Positions 27,975-36,088 of a DNA stretch of 64,000 nucleotides are shown here, in pieces. Both the position numbers and the translations under genes were made by a program. Location of the stretch: the NCBI RefSeq assembly GCF_008935055.1, contig NZ_CP043028.1:1642501-1706500 (forward strand), in the 5' to 3' direction. A model generated the notes under the pieces. The model made no database searches and had not been told where the DNA came from. It saw nothing but the letters and a program-made list of their open reading frames with translations. The stretch is from Pseudobutyrivibrio xylanivorans. Its GTDB lineage: Bacteria; Bacillota; Clostridia; Lachnospirales; Lachnospiraceae. Each line of letters begins with the position of its first letter. The stretch's first letter is position 1.

Positions 27975-29192
27975 CTAGAAAATTCTTCTGATTGCAAGAA
28001 TTGTCTTGTAGTTTACATTTGAATATGTGATACCAGTTCTCTTATTTGATGCATGGAGAAGTGTTCCATTTCCAGCATAAATACCAACGTGACCAGAATA
28101 ACATACGATATCACCTGGCTGCATCTCATCATAAGATACACCATAACCAACGCTTCTCATTGCACTTGATGAATGTGGAAGGCTGACGCCGTATGCTGAA
28201 TAACAACTCATTACAAAACCTGAGCAGTCTGTTCCGTTTGTAAGAGATGAACCACCATATACATATGGGTTACCAACAAACTGAGAACCGTAATTAACAA
28301 CTGCGCTACCGCCTGAACCCGATGGTGAAGAGTAGCTCTTGCTTGAAGAACTGCCCGATGACTTTGATGATGACTTTGACTGGCTCTTTTCAGTAGCCTT
28401 CTTTGCTGCTTCCTGCGCAGCCTTACGCTCTGCCTCTTCCTTTGCTAATCGAGCTTCCTCAGCTGCCTTTGACTCAGCAACTGTGAAATCAGTAGAAAGA
28501 GTTACATAGTCTGTGCTGACATAACCCTCGCCATCATTACAAGTAACCTTTACCCAACCATCGCTAGCAGTGGACTCATCGATAACAACAAGATCGTCGC
28601 CCATTGGAAGAAGATCAAGAACAGATGAATCCTTTGAAGCTGACTCTCTAACCTTAAGAGTAGTTGTGGTAACTGTAGCAAGACGCTTTGAAACCTTCTT
28701 TGCAAGCTCCTCATCGTTCTGAACTACGTACTCGCTCTTTACATAACCTGTCACATCACCAGATGTAATCTTAAGCCAAGTGCCATCAGCAGCATCAACT
28801 GTCTCTGAAACTGTTGCAGCTGAATTGTTGTATAACTTTCCAACATACTCGCTTTCTGCTGAAGCCTGCTCACGGATATAAACATAATTATCAACCTGAG
28901 CAATAGCAATATTCTCGTATGGATTTGCCTCTGTAGAAGAAACTGCCTCTGCACCATTATCAGCAAGCTGGGTTTCAGCTGCAATAATAGTTGCATTAGC
29001 TAACATATCATTAACTGAAAGCTGAGCACCTGCAAATGCAGTGTAATTAGTAGTCTCTAAAACTCCAGTAGCACTGGAAAGTGCACTGACACCGGATGTA
29101 GCAGTAGCCGCATCCGAAGTAAGGGATATACTAGAAACAACGACGCAAGCAGCAAGTGTGTAGCTAACAACTTTTGTCATTTTTGAATTCAT
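27975..29192 (-). CDS. NlpC/P60 peptidoglycan endopeptidase with SH3 domains
   Basis: Secreted wall hydrolase, 405 residues from the chosen start (29192, after GGAGG; a longer reading would begin upstream of the promoter). A signal peptide spans about residues 1-27 (KVVSYTLAACVVVSSISL then AATA). Two bacterial SH3 domains follow (VDNYVYIREQAS near 100 and TTLKVRESAS near 165), then a charged coiled-coil/Ala-Glu-Lys segment and a Ser-Gly-rich linker. The C-terminal NlpC/P60 domain carries the catalytic triad Cys323 (TDCSGF), His368 (SGHVGI) and His380. FtsEX regulates such hydrolases in Bacillus, and ftsEX lies just downstream. Confidence 0.93.
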   Translation of the reverse strand: MNSKMTKVVSYTLAACVVVSSISLTSDAATATSGVSALSSATGVLETTNYTAFAGAQLSVNDMLANATIIAAETQLADNGAEAVSSTEANPYENIAIAQVDNYVYIREQASAESEYVGKLYNNSAATVSETVDAADGTWLKITSGDVTGYVKSEYVVQNDEELAKKVSKRLATVTTTTLKVRESASKDSSVLDLLPMGDDLVVIDESTASDGWVKVTCNDGEGYVSTDYVTLSTDFTVAESKAAEEARLAKEEAERKAAQEAAKKATEKSQSKSSSKSSGSSSSKSYSSPSGSGGSAVVNYGSQFVGNPYVYGGSSLTNGTDCSGFVMSCYSAYGVSLPHSSSAMRSVGYGVSYDEMQPGDIVCYSGHVGIYAGNGTLLHASNKRTGITYSNVNYKTILAIRRIF

Positions 29193-29214
29193 TTTGTAAT
29201 AAAACCTCCAATTT

Positions 29215-29231
29215 GTTACAACTTTGTTACA
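29215..29231 (-). promoter_or_regulatory. Candidate WalR box on the NlpC/P60 promoter
   Basis: Minus strand TGTAAC, five bases, TGTAAC: an exact match to the WalR consensus of two TGTWAH hexamers with N5 spacing. It lies from about +4 to +20 of the predicted start, directly after the -10 element. WalR governs wall hydrolase genes in low-GC Gram-positives; the downstream position would suit repression. No walRK genes are in the window. Confidence 0.6.
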
Positions 29232-29240
29232 ACATTGAAC

Positions 29241-29269
29241 ATTATATATTCTATCTTTTATCCTGTCAA
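29241..29269 (-). promoter_or_regulatory. Consensus sigma-A promoter for the NlpC/P60 gene
   Basis: Minus strand TTGACA (29264-29269), 17 bp spacer, TATAAT (29241-29246): a perfect consensus promoter, about 50 bases before the start codon. Transcription should begin near 29234. Confidence 0.92.
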
Positions 29270-29348
29270 GCCCCATTGTTATACGCTTGTCCACACGTTT
29301 ATCATCATGCGAGAATTTGTAACATTTGAGAAAAAAGGGACAACGTAA

Positions 29349-30263
29349 CTATTTTTGTAAAAACCGTTCGATTGAAGTTATGGCATTAGCACCATCTGCA
29401 GTAGCTGTAATCACCTGTCGAAGTTGCTTTGTACGAACATCTCCAGCAGCAAAAATTCCAGGAATTGAAGTAGTACATGTCTCATCTGCTTTTATATAGC
29501 CTGCTTCATCCATCTCTGGCAAACCTGCAATTGAATTTGTATTAGGAACATTTCCAACGGCAATGAAAACACCATCTACCGAAAGCTCATTCATCTGCCC
29601 GGACTTTCTATTCTTTAATAGAAGTGATTCTACACTATCCTTACCATTAATTACCTCAACAGTGGTATCGTAAATAATCTCAATTCTCTCAGAAGACTTC
29701 ACCTGCTCTTGAAGTACAACCGCACCTCTGAACTCGTCCCTGCGATGAATTAGATAGACCTTTGTGCAGAAGCGTGAAAGATAAATCGCATCCTCCAACG
29801 CCACGTCTCCACCGCCTACGACAGCAACGACTTTATCCTTAAAGAAGGCTCCGTCGCAGGTCGCACAATAGGAAACACCCATACCAGAAAATTCTTCCTC
29901 TCCAGGACAACCAAGCTGTCTGTTGGTAGCACCGGTGGCAAGAATTACAGTTCTGGTTTCGAAGGTAGCCTTCTTGGTGACAAGCTCCTTGATGCCACCT
30001 TTATCCACAATAGATGTAACACGACCACGAGCAAACTCAACTCCAAGCTTTTCACAGTGCTGACGCATGGCTATAGCCAACTCCTCACCGGTCACACCTG
30101 GCATTCCAGGATAATTATCAATCTCATAGGTGCTAAGAATCTGTCCACCGCTGATGGAACTAGTATCTAAGACAAGAATATTTCTTCCTGCTCTCTTGCC
30201 ATAGATAGCCGCAGAAAGTCCTGCCGGCCCTGCGCCTACAACTATAATGTCATAAATCATCAT
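29349..30263 (-). CDS. trxB: Thioredoxin-disulfide reductase
   Basis: Reduces thioredoxin with NADPH. 304 residues, the low-molecular-weight form. FAD motif GAGPAGLSAAIY (10-21), redox-active Cys133 and Cys136 in SYCATCDGAFF, NADPH motif VVGGGDVALEDAIYL near 147 and the FAAGDVR flavin block near 270. The ATG at 30263 lies close to the ridA stop with a 19-base gap, so ridA-trxB may be co-transcribed. The C-terminus ends at the nlpC promoter. Confidence 0.97.
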   Translation of the reverse strand: MMIYDIIVVGAGPAGLSAAIYGKRAGRNILVLDTSSISGGQILSTYEIDNYPGMPGVTGEELAIAMRQHCEKLGVEFARGRVTSIVDKGGIKELVTKKATFETRTVILATGATNRQLGCPGEEEFSGMGVSYCATCDGAFFKDKVVAVVGGGDVALEDAIYLSRFCTKVYLIHRRDEFRGAVVLQEQVKSSERIEIIYDTTVEVINGKDSVESLLLKNRKSGQMNELSVDGVFIAVGNVPNTNSIAGLPEMDEAGYIKADETCTTSIPGIFAAGDVRTKQLRQVITATADGANAITSIERFLQK

Positions 30264-30281
30264 TATTCTCCGAAAGCAATG

Positions 30282-30656
30282 TTATTTTGTGGCAATAGCC
30301 TCTGCCTCCAAAAGAACATCCTTTGGAATTCTGGCAACTTCAATACACGAACGTGATGGATAAGGCTGTGGGAAATACTTTGCATACACCTCATTGATTG
30401 CAGCAAAATCTTCCATATTCTTGATGAATACTGTTGTCTTAACAACATTAGCCATAGATGTGCCTGCGGCCTCTAACAAAGCCGACATGCTCTTGAAAAC
30501 ACGGTCTGCCTGAGCTGCTGCACCTTCTGGAATCTCTCCTGTGGCTGGATCAACTGGAATGATGCCTGATGTATAAACCATTCCGTTGACTTCTACAGCC
30601 TGAGAATATGGGCCGATTGCAGCTGGCGCCTTGTCTGTAGAAATTACATTTTTCAT
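30282..30656 (-). CDS. ridA: RidA family reactive intermediate deaminase
   Basis: Hydrolyses reactive enamines/imines formed by PLP enzymes, such as 2-aminoacrylate. 124 residues, normal length. The N-terminal VISTDKAPAAIGPYSQAVEVNG block, VVKTTVFIKNMEDFAAINEVYAKYF and the C-terminal PYPSRSCIEVARIPKDVLLE, with the substrate-binding Arg in VARIP, mark the family. RBS AGGAGGTAATGCT. A hairpin repeat ends 22 nt before its start. Confidence 0.93.
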   Translation of the reverse strand: MKNVISTDKAPAAIGPYSQAVEVNGMVYTSGIIPVDPATGEIPEGAAAQADRVFKSMSALLEAAGTSMANVVKTTVFIKNMEDFAAINEVYAKYFPQPYPSRSCIEVARIPKDVLLEAEAIATK

Positions 30657-30678
30657 AGCATTACCTCCTGTTTAGCCC

Positions 30679-30765
30679 GCTTGTTACGCTCACAAGCCTT
30701 GGTATTGCTACGCTCTGCATAGAAAGCGCCGCTAAAGCAATACCAAGAGCTTGATAGCTACAAGC
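30679..30765 (+). repeat. Dispersed hairpin repeat, copy E
   Basis: An 87-nt copy: outer GCTTGTTACGCT/AGCTACAAGC, middle CAAGCCTTGG/CCAAGAGCTTG, inner TATTGCT/AGCAATA. Against copy A both sides of the inner stem change from A:T to G:C, a compensatory change. It ends 22 nt before the ridA start. Confidence 0.9.
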
Positions 30766-30818
30766 TCACTAAAAATATTTCTACGCCTATAAATAGTAAA
30801 CCTATTATAACATATAAT

Positions 30819-31649
30819 TTACGACTCGCTACGACGAATTTTGCCATCGTTCAAAGTTATTTTTCGTTCCTTGTATAAACGGCCTACAGCACGCTTGAAT
30901 GCAGCCTTTGAAAGACCGGTTTCACGCTTGATAACTTCTGGAGATGCCTTCTCAGAAAATGGAAGAACACCAGCATAGCTGTCGATCAGCTGAAGAAGCG
31001 CCTCCGCATCATCTTCCATCTGCACGTATGCCTTATCACGAATTGTAACGTCGCACTTACCATCCTCTTTGATACCAGTAATGCGAACCATAATAACATC
31101 ACCTATACGATACTTTGAAACATCCTCGTGACGGGGAATCATTGCAGAGTATTTGTCTTCAAGTGCAACGAAGGTTCCAAAATCATGACCGAACTCATAA
31201 ATTCTTGCTTCAATCTCCTCTCCCACCTGATATGGTGGCTTCTTAGAAAGAAGTTCATATATGCCTTTCATACTTGCACAGAGACGTTCACTCTTGTCGA
31301 TATATACCCTCACAAGAATCTCGTCTCCCTCCGATGGCTGACGAGTCATCTCCTTGAATGGTAAAAACAAATCCTTTTCAAGTCCCCAGTCCATAAACGC
31401 TCCCACTTTATTAATCTGGCTTACAGAAAGAACGCCAAACTTACCAAGTGTAAGCTTTGGAATATTGGTTGATGCGATAAGTCTGTCTTTTGAATCCTTA
31501 TAAACAAAAACTGACACCTCATCACCAGACTTTGCATCCTCTGGAACCTGCTTCTTCGGTAGAAGAACACGCTGCTCCCCATCGGTGAGATAAACACCGA
31601 ATTCTACCTTCTTTTCAATTTTAAGCTTCTGAATTTCACCTAATTTCAT
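30819..31649 (-). CDS. cvfB: CvfB family S1-like RNA-binding protein
   Basis: A 276-residue RNA-binding protein with S1-type OB folds: VGAFMDWGLEKDLFLPFKEM near 80-99 and FGTFVALEDKYSAMIPRHED near 155-174. A C-terminal winged-helix (LSKAAFKRAVGRLYKERKITL) matches the CvfB/YitL family. Staphylococcal CvfB influences virulence factor expression post-transcriptionally; the role in other genera is not settled. It starts at the stop of the acyl-ACP thioesterase gene (shared base). Confidence 0.88.
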   Translation of the reverse strand: MKLGEIQKLKIEKKVEFGVYLTDGEQRVLLPKKQVPEDAKSGDEVSVFVYKDSKDRLIASTNIPKLTLGKFGVLSVSQINKVGAFMDWGLEKDLFLPFKEMTRQPSEGDEILVRVYIDKSERLCASMKGIYELLSKKPPYQVGEEIEARIYEFGHDFGTFVALEDKYSAMIPRHEDVSKYRIGDVIMVRITGIKEDGKCDVTIRDKAYVQMEDDAEALLQLIDSYAGVLPFSEKASPEVIKRETGLSKAAFKRAVGRLYKERKITLNDGKIRRSES

Positions 31650-32347
31650 TATTTGTACTCCACAATTGTATAAACATCGTCATCCTTCATAAGGACAACC
31701 TGGTAACCTTGTTCTAATTCTACCAAATAAACCTCAAGTTCATCAAACAGCATTGCCGCCTTTTTGTAATTAACCAGTATGGTAGAAAAATCTTCCCTTG
31801 GAAGAAATCGTCTTGTCACATCAATATAGAAAGAATTATTCATGTGACTATTAGTATCTATGTGGTTTTCATTTACTGTGAAATGTCCCACTAATTTGCC
31901 ATCATTATTGTATCTAAGCTTGTTACGACCGAACTCAAACTTTGGTCTGTCCGGATCTTCTGGATATGCTTCAATAATTTCATCCGTAAGTCTTGCTGGT
32001 CTAAGATTTTCTAAATCCATCAGTACCCAGAGAGAATCAGCATACACCAACAGCTCTCCCGACTCCGACTCGATTGTATAAATACGACGAGCCATCATCC
32101 CCCTAACCTGGTATGGGTATGTGGAAACCACTATGCGCTCCATGTATTCAGGCATCCTGTTGATATGAATCTCATAGGATGTGACAAACCAGCCACGCTT
32201 CTTTGGAGCCAGATATCTAACACCTACACCCACATCATCTGAGTGAAAACAGCTACAGTCCTGCATGTAATTAACTAAATCAAAATATGTGAGATTAAGC
32301 TTAGAATCCACTTCGCTATAGCTTACTCTGGAATTGTACTTATACAT
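31649..32347 (-). CDS. Acyl-ACP thioesterase
   Basis: A 232-residue double hot-dog enzyme of the FatA-like family that releases fatty acids from acyl carrier protein. The first hot-dog carries DLVNYMQDCSCFHSDDVGVGV near 24-44. The catalytic-type asparagine and histidine lie in NENHIDTNSHMNNSFY near 155. Anaerobes use it for membrane or fermentation fatty acids; the chain length preference is unknown. RBS is GGAGGGAAA. The partial hairpin repeat copy F ends 23 nt upstream. Confidence 0.9.
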   Translation of the reverse strand: MYKYNSRVSYSEVDSKLNLTYFDLVNYMQDCSCFHSDDVGVGVRYLAPKKRGWFVTSYEIHINRMPEYMERIVVSTYPYQVRGMMARRIYTIESESGELLVYADSLWVLMDLENLRPARLTDEIIEAYPEDPDRPKFEFGRNKLRYNNDGKLVGHFTVNENHIDTNSHMNNSFYIDVTRRFLPREDFSTILVNYKKAAMLFDELEVYLVELEQGYQVVLMKDDDVYTIVEYK

Positions 32348-32370
32348 TTTCCCTCCATCACTGTAATCCG

Positions 32371-32391
32371 ACTTGTTACGCTCTCAAGCCT
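32371..32391 (+). repeat. Dispersed hairpin repeat, copy F (half element)
   Basis: Only the left arm remains: ACTTGTTACGCTCTCAAGCCT matches copies A and E. The right arm is absent and unrelated AT-rich sequence with a small GCAATTGC palindrome follows. It is 23 nt before the thioesterase start, the same placing as complete copies, so it looks like a decayed insertion. Confidence 0.75.
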
Positions 32392-32437
32392 CATCTAATA
32401 CTTGCAATTGCAAAACTAATCATATTTCTCCATATAC

Positions 32438-32470
32438 GAAAAATGGACCTAAGCTATTCGCTTAGGTCCT
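32438..32470 (-). terminator. Terminator after tRNA-Gln
   Basis: Minus strand stem GGACCTAAGC/GCTTAGGTCC with a five-base loop, followed by ATTTTT. It starts five bases beyond the tRNA 3' end. Confidence 0.9.
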
Positions 32471-32475
32471 AAGAG

Positions 32476-32547
32476 CTGGCCCACAAGGATTCGAACCTTG
32501 AAATGACGGAGTCAGAGTCCGTTGCCTTACCATTTGGCGATGGGCCA
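32476..32547 (-). tRNA. tRNA-Gln (anticodon CTG)
   Basis: A 72-nt cloverleaf: acceptor TGGCCCA/TGGGCCA, D-loop with AAATGGTAAGGC, anticodon stem ACGGA/TCCGT around CTCTGAC (anticodon CTG), and T-arm with GGTTCGAATCC. The U1-A72 start of the acceptor is the usual Gln form. The CCA is not encoded. It has its own strong promoter. Confidence 0.96.
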
Positions 32548-32590
32548 ATGTCTTTCGCGTTTGCTTTGCTTTGCCGCGTCAACGAATGTT

Positions 32591-32619
32591 ATTATACGAC
32601 CTGTTTTCAAAAAGTGCAA
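32591..32619 (-). promoter_or_regulatory. Promoter for tRNA-Gln
   Basis: Minus strand TTGCAC (32614-32619) and TATAAT (32591-32596) with a 17-bp spacer, about 45 bases before the tRNA. Near-consensus sigma-A promoter. Confidence 0.88.
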
Positions 32620-32637
32620 GTACTTTTTTCAACTTTT

Positions 32638-33288
32638 TTAAAATTTTAATAGATTTCCATTTAGAATATCATAGCGTATCTCATCATCCCAGGTAATTAC
32701 TGCGTTTCCAGCAGTTTTATCTGCAATCAGTTTCCCAACATTTTCTACCATTTCTGTTGGAACTACAGAAGAAATATTTACATCAGCCCCAAATTCAGTA
32801 TTTAAAATTGGAAGATTATTATCTCGCAATACGTATTCAATCTTTCCATAGCCATTGTAATCTGTAGAAATTGAGCATGGCATTCCCGTTTTAGGGGCAA
32901 GAATCTGACAATTCTTCAAACCTTCCTGAACTGTAGCCTGATAAGCACGTACGAGTCCACCTGTTCCAAGAAGGACTCCACCAAAATATCTTGTGACAAC
33001 AACTACACAGTTATGAATATTCTCACGTAATAAAACATCAAGCATTGGTCTGCCTGCAGTTTGAGCAGGTTCACCATCATCATTACAGCGGGTAATTTCA
33101 TTATTCTGGCCAATCACAAAAGCTGAGCAATTATGTCTTGCATCCCAAAATTCTTTTTTCTTTCCATTAATAAATGCGACAGCTTCTTCCTCTGAAGTAA
33201 CCGGTGCAATATGTGCGATAAAGCGAGATTTCTTTTCTTCGATTTCACCTGTTCCGCCTTGATATATGATTTTGAATTCTTTTTCCAT
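32638..33288 (-). CDS. yigZ: YigZ family protein (IMPACT N-terminal domain)
   Basis: A 216-residue protein of the YigZ/IMPACT family. The N-terminal SRFIAHIAPVTSEEEAVAFI and ARHNCSAFVIG...RCNDDGEPAQTAGRPMLDVL blocks are highly diagnostic, and RYFGGVLLGTGGLVRAYQ completes the domain. The C-terminal domain is the DUF1949 ferredoxin-like fold. Cellular role is not established; eukaryotic IMPACT binds the translation regulator GCN1. The gene is divergent from the PBP gene across a shared palindrome. Confidence 0.93.
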   Translation of the reverse strand: MEKEFKIIYQGGTGEIEEKKSRFIAHIAPVTSEEEAVAFINGKKKEFWDARHNCSAFVIGQNNEITRCNDDGEPAQTAGRPMLDVLLRENIHNCVVVVTRYFGGVLLGTGGLVRAYQATVQEGLKNCQILAPKTGMPCSISTDYNGYGKIEYVLRDNNLPILNTEFGADVNISSVVPTEMVENVGKLIADKTAGNAVITWDDEIRYDILNGNLLKF

Positions 33289-33310
33289 TTTGCTCTTGCC
33301 TATAATTTCC

Positions 33311-33357
33311 TATATAATAAAGTGTTACTTCATTATATAGGATAATTTTGATATAAT
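33311..33357. promoter_or_regulatory. Divergent promoter region with a 29-bp dyad (yigZ / PBP)
   Basis: The arms TATATAATAAAGT (33311-33323) and ACTTCATTATATA (33327-33339) form a dyad with one mismatch and a 3-base centre. The plus-strand PBP promoter is TTCATT (33329-33334), 17 bp, TATAAT (33352-33357). The dyad overlaps its -35 region, so it could be an operator or paired -10-like elements. Confidence 0.6.
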
Positions 33358-33379
33358 GAAGTCTAAATTGGAGGTTATT

Positions 33380-35965
33380 ATGAATTACGGAAAAGAAAAT
33401 GCAGCTAAGCAATCAGCCCAGCTGACAGGACGTAGAAAGCGAAAGCGCCACAGCGCCGGACTCGCTATTATCCGTATCTTTTTGATATGTATTGTTTCTG
33501 TCGTAATTGCAAGTGGCATAATTGCTTACCTCTACGCAAAGAACCTTATAGACCAGCTACCAGATGTATCCACTATCGATATTTCTCCGACAGGGTACAT
33601 GAGTAAGGTATACGACTCTAACGGAATTGAAATAGAAACTTTGGCATCAACTGGTGCCAACAGAACTTACGTTACTTTAGATCAGATTCCAGAAGATTTG
33701 CAGCACGCATTCGTAGCAATTGAGGACGAGCGTTTCTACGAACACAACGGTGTGGATGTTCAGGGTATCATCAGAGCCGCTGTTAAAGGTGTGATGAATG
33801 GTTTCGATTTTTCTCAAGGTGCAAGTACCATTACCCAGCAGTTATTAAAGAATAACTATTTCACTACCTGGACTTCGGAGCACACCTTCGCTGACAGCTT
33901 GAATCGAAAAATTCAGGAACAATATTTAGCAGTACAGCTTGAAAAAATCGTAAAGAAATCTGTTATTTTAGAAAACTACCTTAACAGTATCAACCTTGGA
34001 CAGAATACACTGGGTGTACAATCAGCTGCTGAAAGATACTTTAACAAATCAGTTTCAGAGCTTACCCTTTCTGAGAGTGCTGTAATTGCCAGTATCACAC
34101 AGAATCCTACAAAATATAATCCTATTTCCCGTCCTGAGGAAAACGCCAAGCGTCGCAAGAAGTGCTTAAACCACATGCTTGAGCAGGGATATATCACAAA
34201 AAGTGAGTACGAAGAGGCATTAGCAGATGATGTATACGGAAGGATTCAGGTGTTGAACACTGAGCTTTCTACTTCATCCACTTCATACTTTGTAGATGCC
34301 CTTACGGATGAAATCGTCGCTGATTTGCAGAACAAACTCGGTTACAACGAGTCAGAGGCATACTCATTATTATATTCAGGTGGTCTTTCAATTTACTCTA
34401 CACAGGACTCCAATATACAATCCATAGTGGAAGAGGAAATTAACAACACTGATAATTATAACAAGATTGAGAAGGTATCCTTCTCTTACCGACTGACAAT
34501 CAACAAGGCCGATGGTTCTACAAAGAATTATTCAGACACCACAATGCTTTCTTATTATCAGTCAAGCAATAAAGACTACAACTTGGAATTCGAGTCAGAG
34601 GAAGCTGCTGCCGAGGCAATTGAAACATACAAGGCAGCCATCATGGAAGAGGGTGACACCATTGCAGGTGAATCTGTCACATACACCCTCCAGCCACAGG
34701 CTGCAATGACAATCATTAATCACTCTACTGGAGAGGTTGTTGCAATGGTCGGCGGACGCGGCGATAAAACAGCTGCAAAGACACTGAACCGCGCCACAGG
34801 CATTAAACGTCAGCCAGGTTCCACCTTCAAGGTTATCGCTTGCTATACAGCGGCTCTTGATGCCGGAGGCATGACACTTGCTTCTGTTGAAAACGATATG
34901 CCAACCACTTACAGAGATGGTACATCTCTTAAGAATTACAATAATACTTACCTTGGCTGGACTAATATTCGAACCGCTATCACAAACTCAATTAACGTTG
35001 TTACGGTTGAAGTCATGGGTGATATCGGTACAAGTCTCGGCTATCAATATGCAAAAGATTTGGGTATTACCACCCTTACAGATGGCGATAATAACCAGGC
35101 TCTCGCCCTTGGCGGAATCACAAATGGTGTTACAAACCTTGATTTGACTGCTGCTTATGCAACCATTGCCAACGGTGGTGAATACAACACGCCAATCTTC
35201 TACACAACAGTTGTTGACCATCAGGGAAATATAATTCTTGATAATAGAGAAAACACTTCTAAGAGAGTGCTAAAAGAAACTACTGCATGGCTTCTTACAA
35301 GCGCTATGCAAGATGTTATGACTGCTGGAACAGGTAAGGTTGCGAACTTCGAAGGAATGACTGTGGCAGGAAAATCAGGTACCACAACAAAGAACCGCGA
35401 TACTGTATTTGCAGGCTTCACACCATATTATACAGGCGTTATCTGGGGTGGATATGATGATAATACCCCACAGAGCTACACAACTTATTCAAAGGTAATT
35501 TGGAAAGCTGTAATGAGCAGAATCCACTCAGGATTAGCTAACAAGAGTTTCAGCCAGCCATCAGGTATTGTAACTGCTCAGGTATGTAAGAAATCAGGAA
35601 AACTTGCCATAGCAGGTGTTTGCGACTGTGATCCAAGAGGTTCAATGGTATATACAGAATATTTTGAAGAAGGTACGCAGCCTACTGAATATTGTGATCA
35701 CCATTATCTTGGAAATGTTTGTACAGAAACTCACATGTTTGCCAACTCTGAATGCCCACATTACACTGGCGTCTTTATAATCGGAGCTGCTGCAGGCAGT
35801 GAAGATGAACCATTTGGTGTTAATCCAACTACCTTTGGACAATATTGCCCTATCCATGGTGGTGAACCACTTCCAAATAGTGGCACCTTTGGTGGCAGTG
35901 CCGGCGGCGGAACCACTAGCGAAACTAGCGGCGACGTACAAATACAAGTAATTGGCGGCGAATAA
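33380..35965 (+). CDS. Class A penicillin-binding protein (PBP1A type)
   Basis: Bifunctional peptidoglycan glycosyltransferase and transpeptidase, 861 residues; start at 33380 after GGAGGTTATT. A basic N-terminus and one membrane helix (about 28-54) come first. The GT51 domain has EDERFYEHNG (Glu115) and QGASTITQQLLKN. The transpeptidase domain has Ser481-Thr-Phe-Lys484, Ser537-Ile-Asn539 and Lys665-Ser-Gly. The tail after about 745 holds a cysteine-rich stretch (CDCDP, EYCDHHY, SECPHY, QYCPIHGG) and a Gly/Ser/Thr-rich end. It is the only clear gene on the plus strand. Confidence 0.95.
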   Translation: MNYGKENAAKQSAQLTGRRKRKRHSAGLAIIRIFLICIVSVVIASGIIAYLYAKNLIDQLPDVSTIDISPTGYMSKVYDSNGIEIETLASTGANRTYVTLDQIPEDLQHAFVAIEDERFYEHNGVDVQGIIRAAVKGVMNGFDFSQGASTITQQLLKNNYFTTWTSEHTFADSLNRKIQEQYLAVQLEKIVKKSVILENYLNSINLGQNTLGVQSAAERYFNKSVSELTLSESAVIASITQNPTKYNPISRPEENAKRRKKCLNHMLEQGYITKSEYEEALADDVYGRIQVLNTELSTSSTSYFVDALTDEIVADLQNKLGYNESEAYSLLYSGGLSIYSTQDSNIQSIVEEEINNTDNYNKIEKVSFSYRLTINKADGSTKNYSDTTMLSYYQSSNKDYNLEFESEEAAAEAIETYKAAIMEEGDTIAGESVTYTLQPQAAMTIINHSTGEVVAMVGGRGDKTAAKTLNRATGIKRQPGSTFKVIACYTAALDAGGMTLASVENDMPTTYRDGTSLKNYNNTYLGWTNIRTAITNSINVVTVEVMGDIGTSLGYQYAKDLGITTLTDGDNNQALALGGITNGVTNLDLTAAYATIANGGEYNTPIFYTTVVDHQGNIILDNRENTSKRVLKETTAWLLTSAMQDVMTAGTGKVANFEGMTVAGKSGTTTKNRDTVFAGFTPYYTGVIWGGYDDNTPQSYTTYSKVIWKAVMSRIHSGLANKSFSQPSGIVTAQVCKKSGKLAIAGVCDCDPRGSMVYTEYFEEGTQPTEYCDHHYLGNVCTETHMFANSECPHYTGVFIIGAAAGSEDEPFGVNPTTFGQYCPIHGGEPLPNSGTFGGSAGGGTTSETSGDVQIQVIGGE

Positions 35966-35980
35966 AAAATGCGTAAAATA

Positions 35981-36075
35981 AGCCCCTGGTAGCTAGTCAA
36001 GCTCTTGGTGTTACTCAAGCGAAACATGTTCGTTGAGCGGAGTAATACCAAGGCTTGAAAGCGTAACCGGGGGCT
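35981..36075 (-). repeat. Dispersed hairpin repeat, copy G (doubles as terminator)
   Basis: A 95-nt copy read on the minus strand like A. Outer arms AGCCCC/GGGGCT, then the shared GGTTACGCT...AGCTACC, CAAGCCTTGGTATTACTC/GAGTAACACCAAGAGCTTG stem. T5 follows on the plus strand, so for the PBP transcript it should work as a terminator. Arm sequences at the outside are again specific to this copy. Confidence 0.88.
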
Positions 36076-36088
36076 TTTTGTTACCTTT

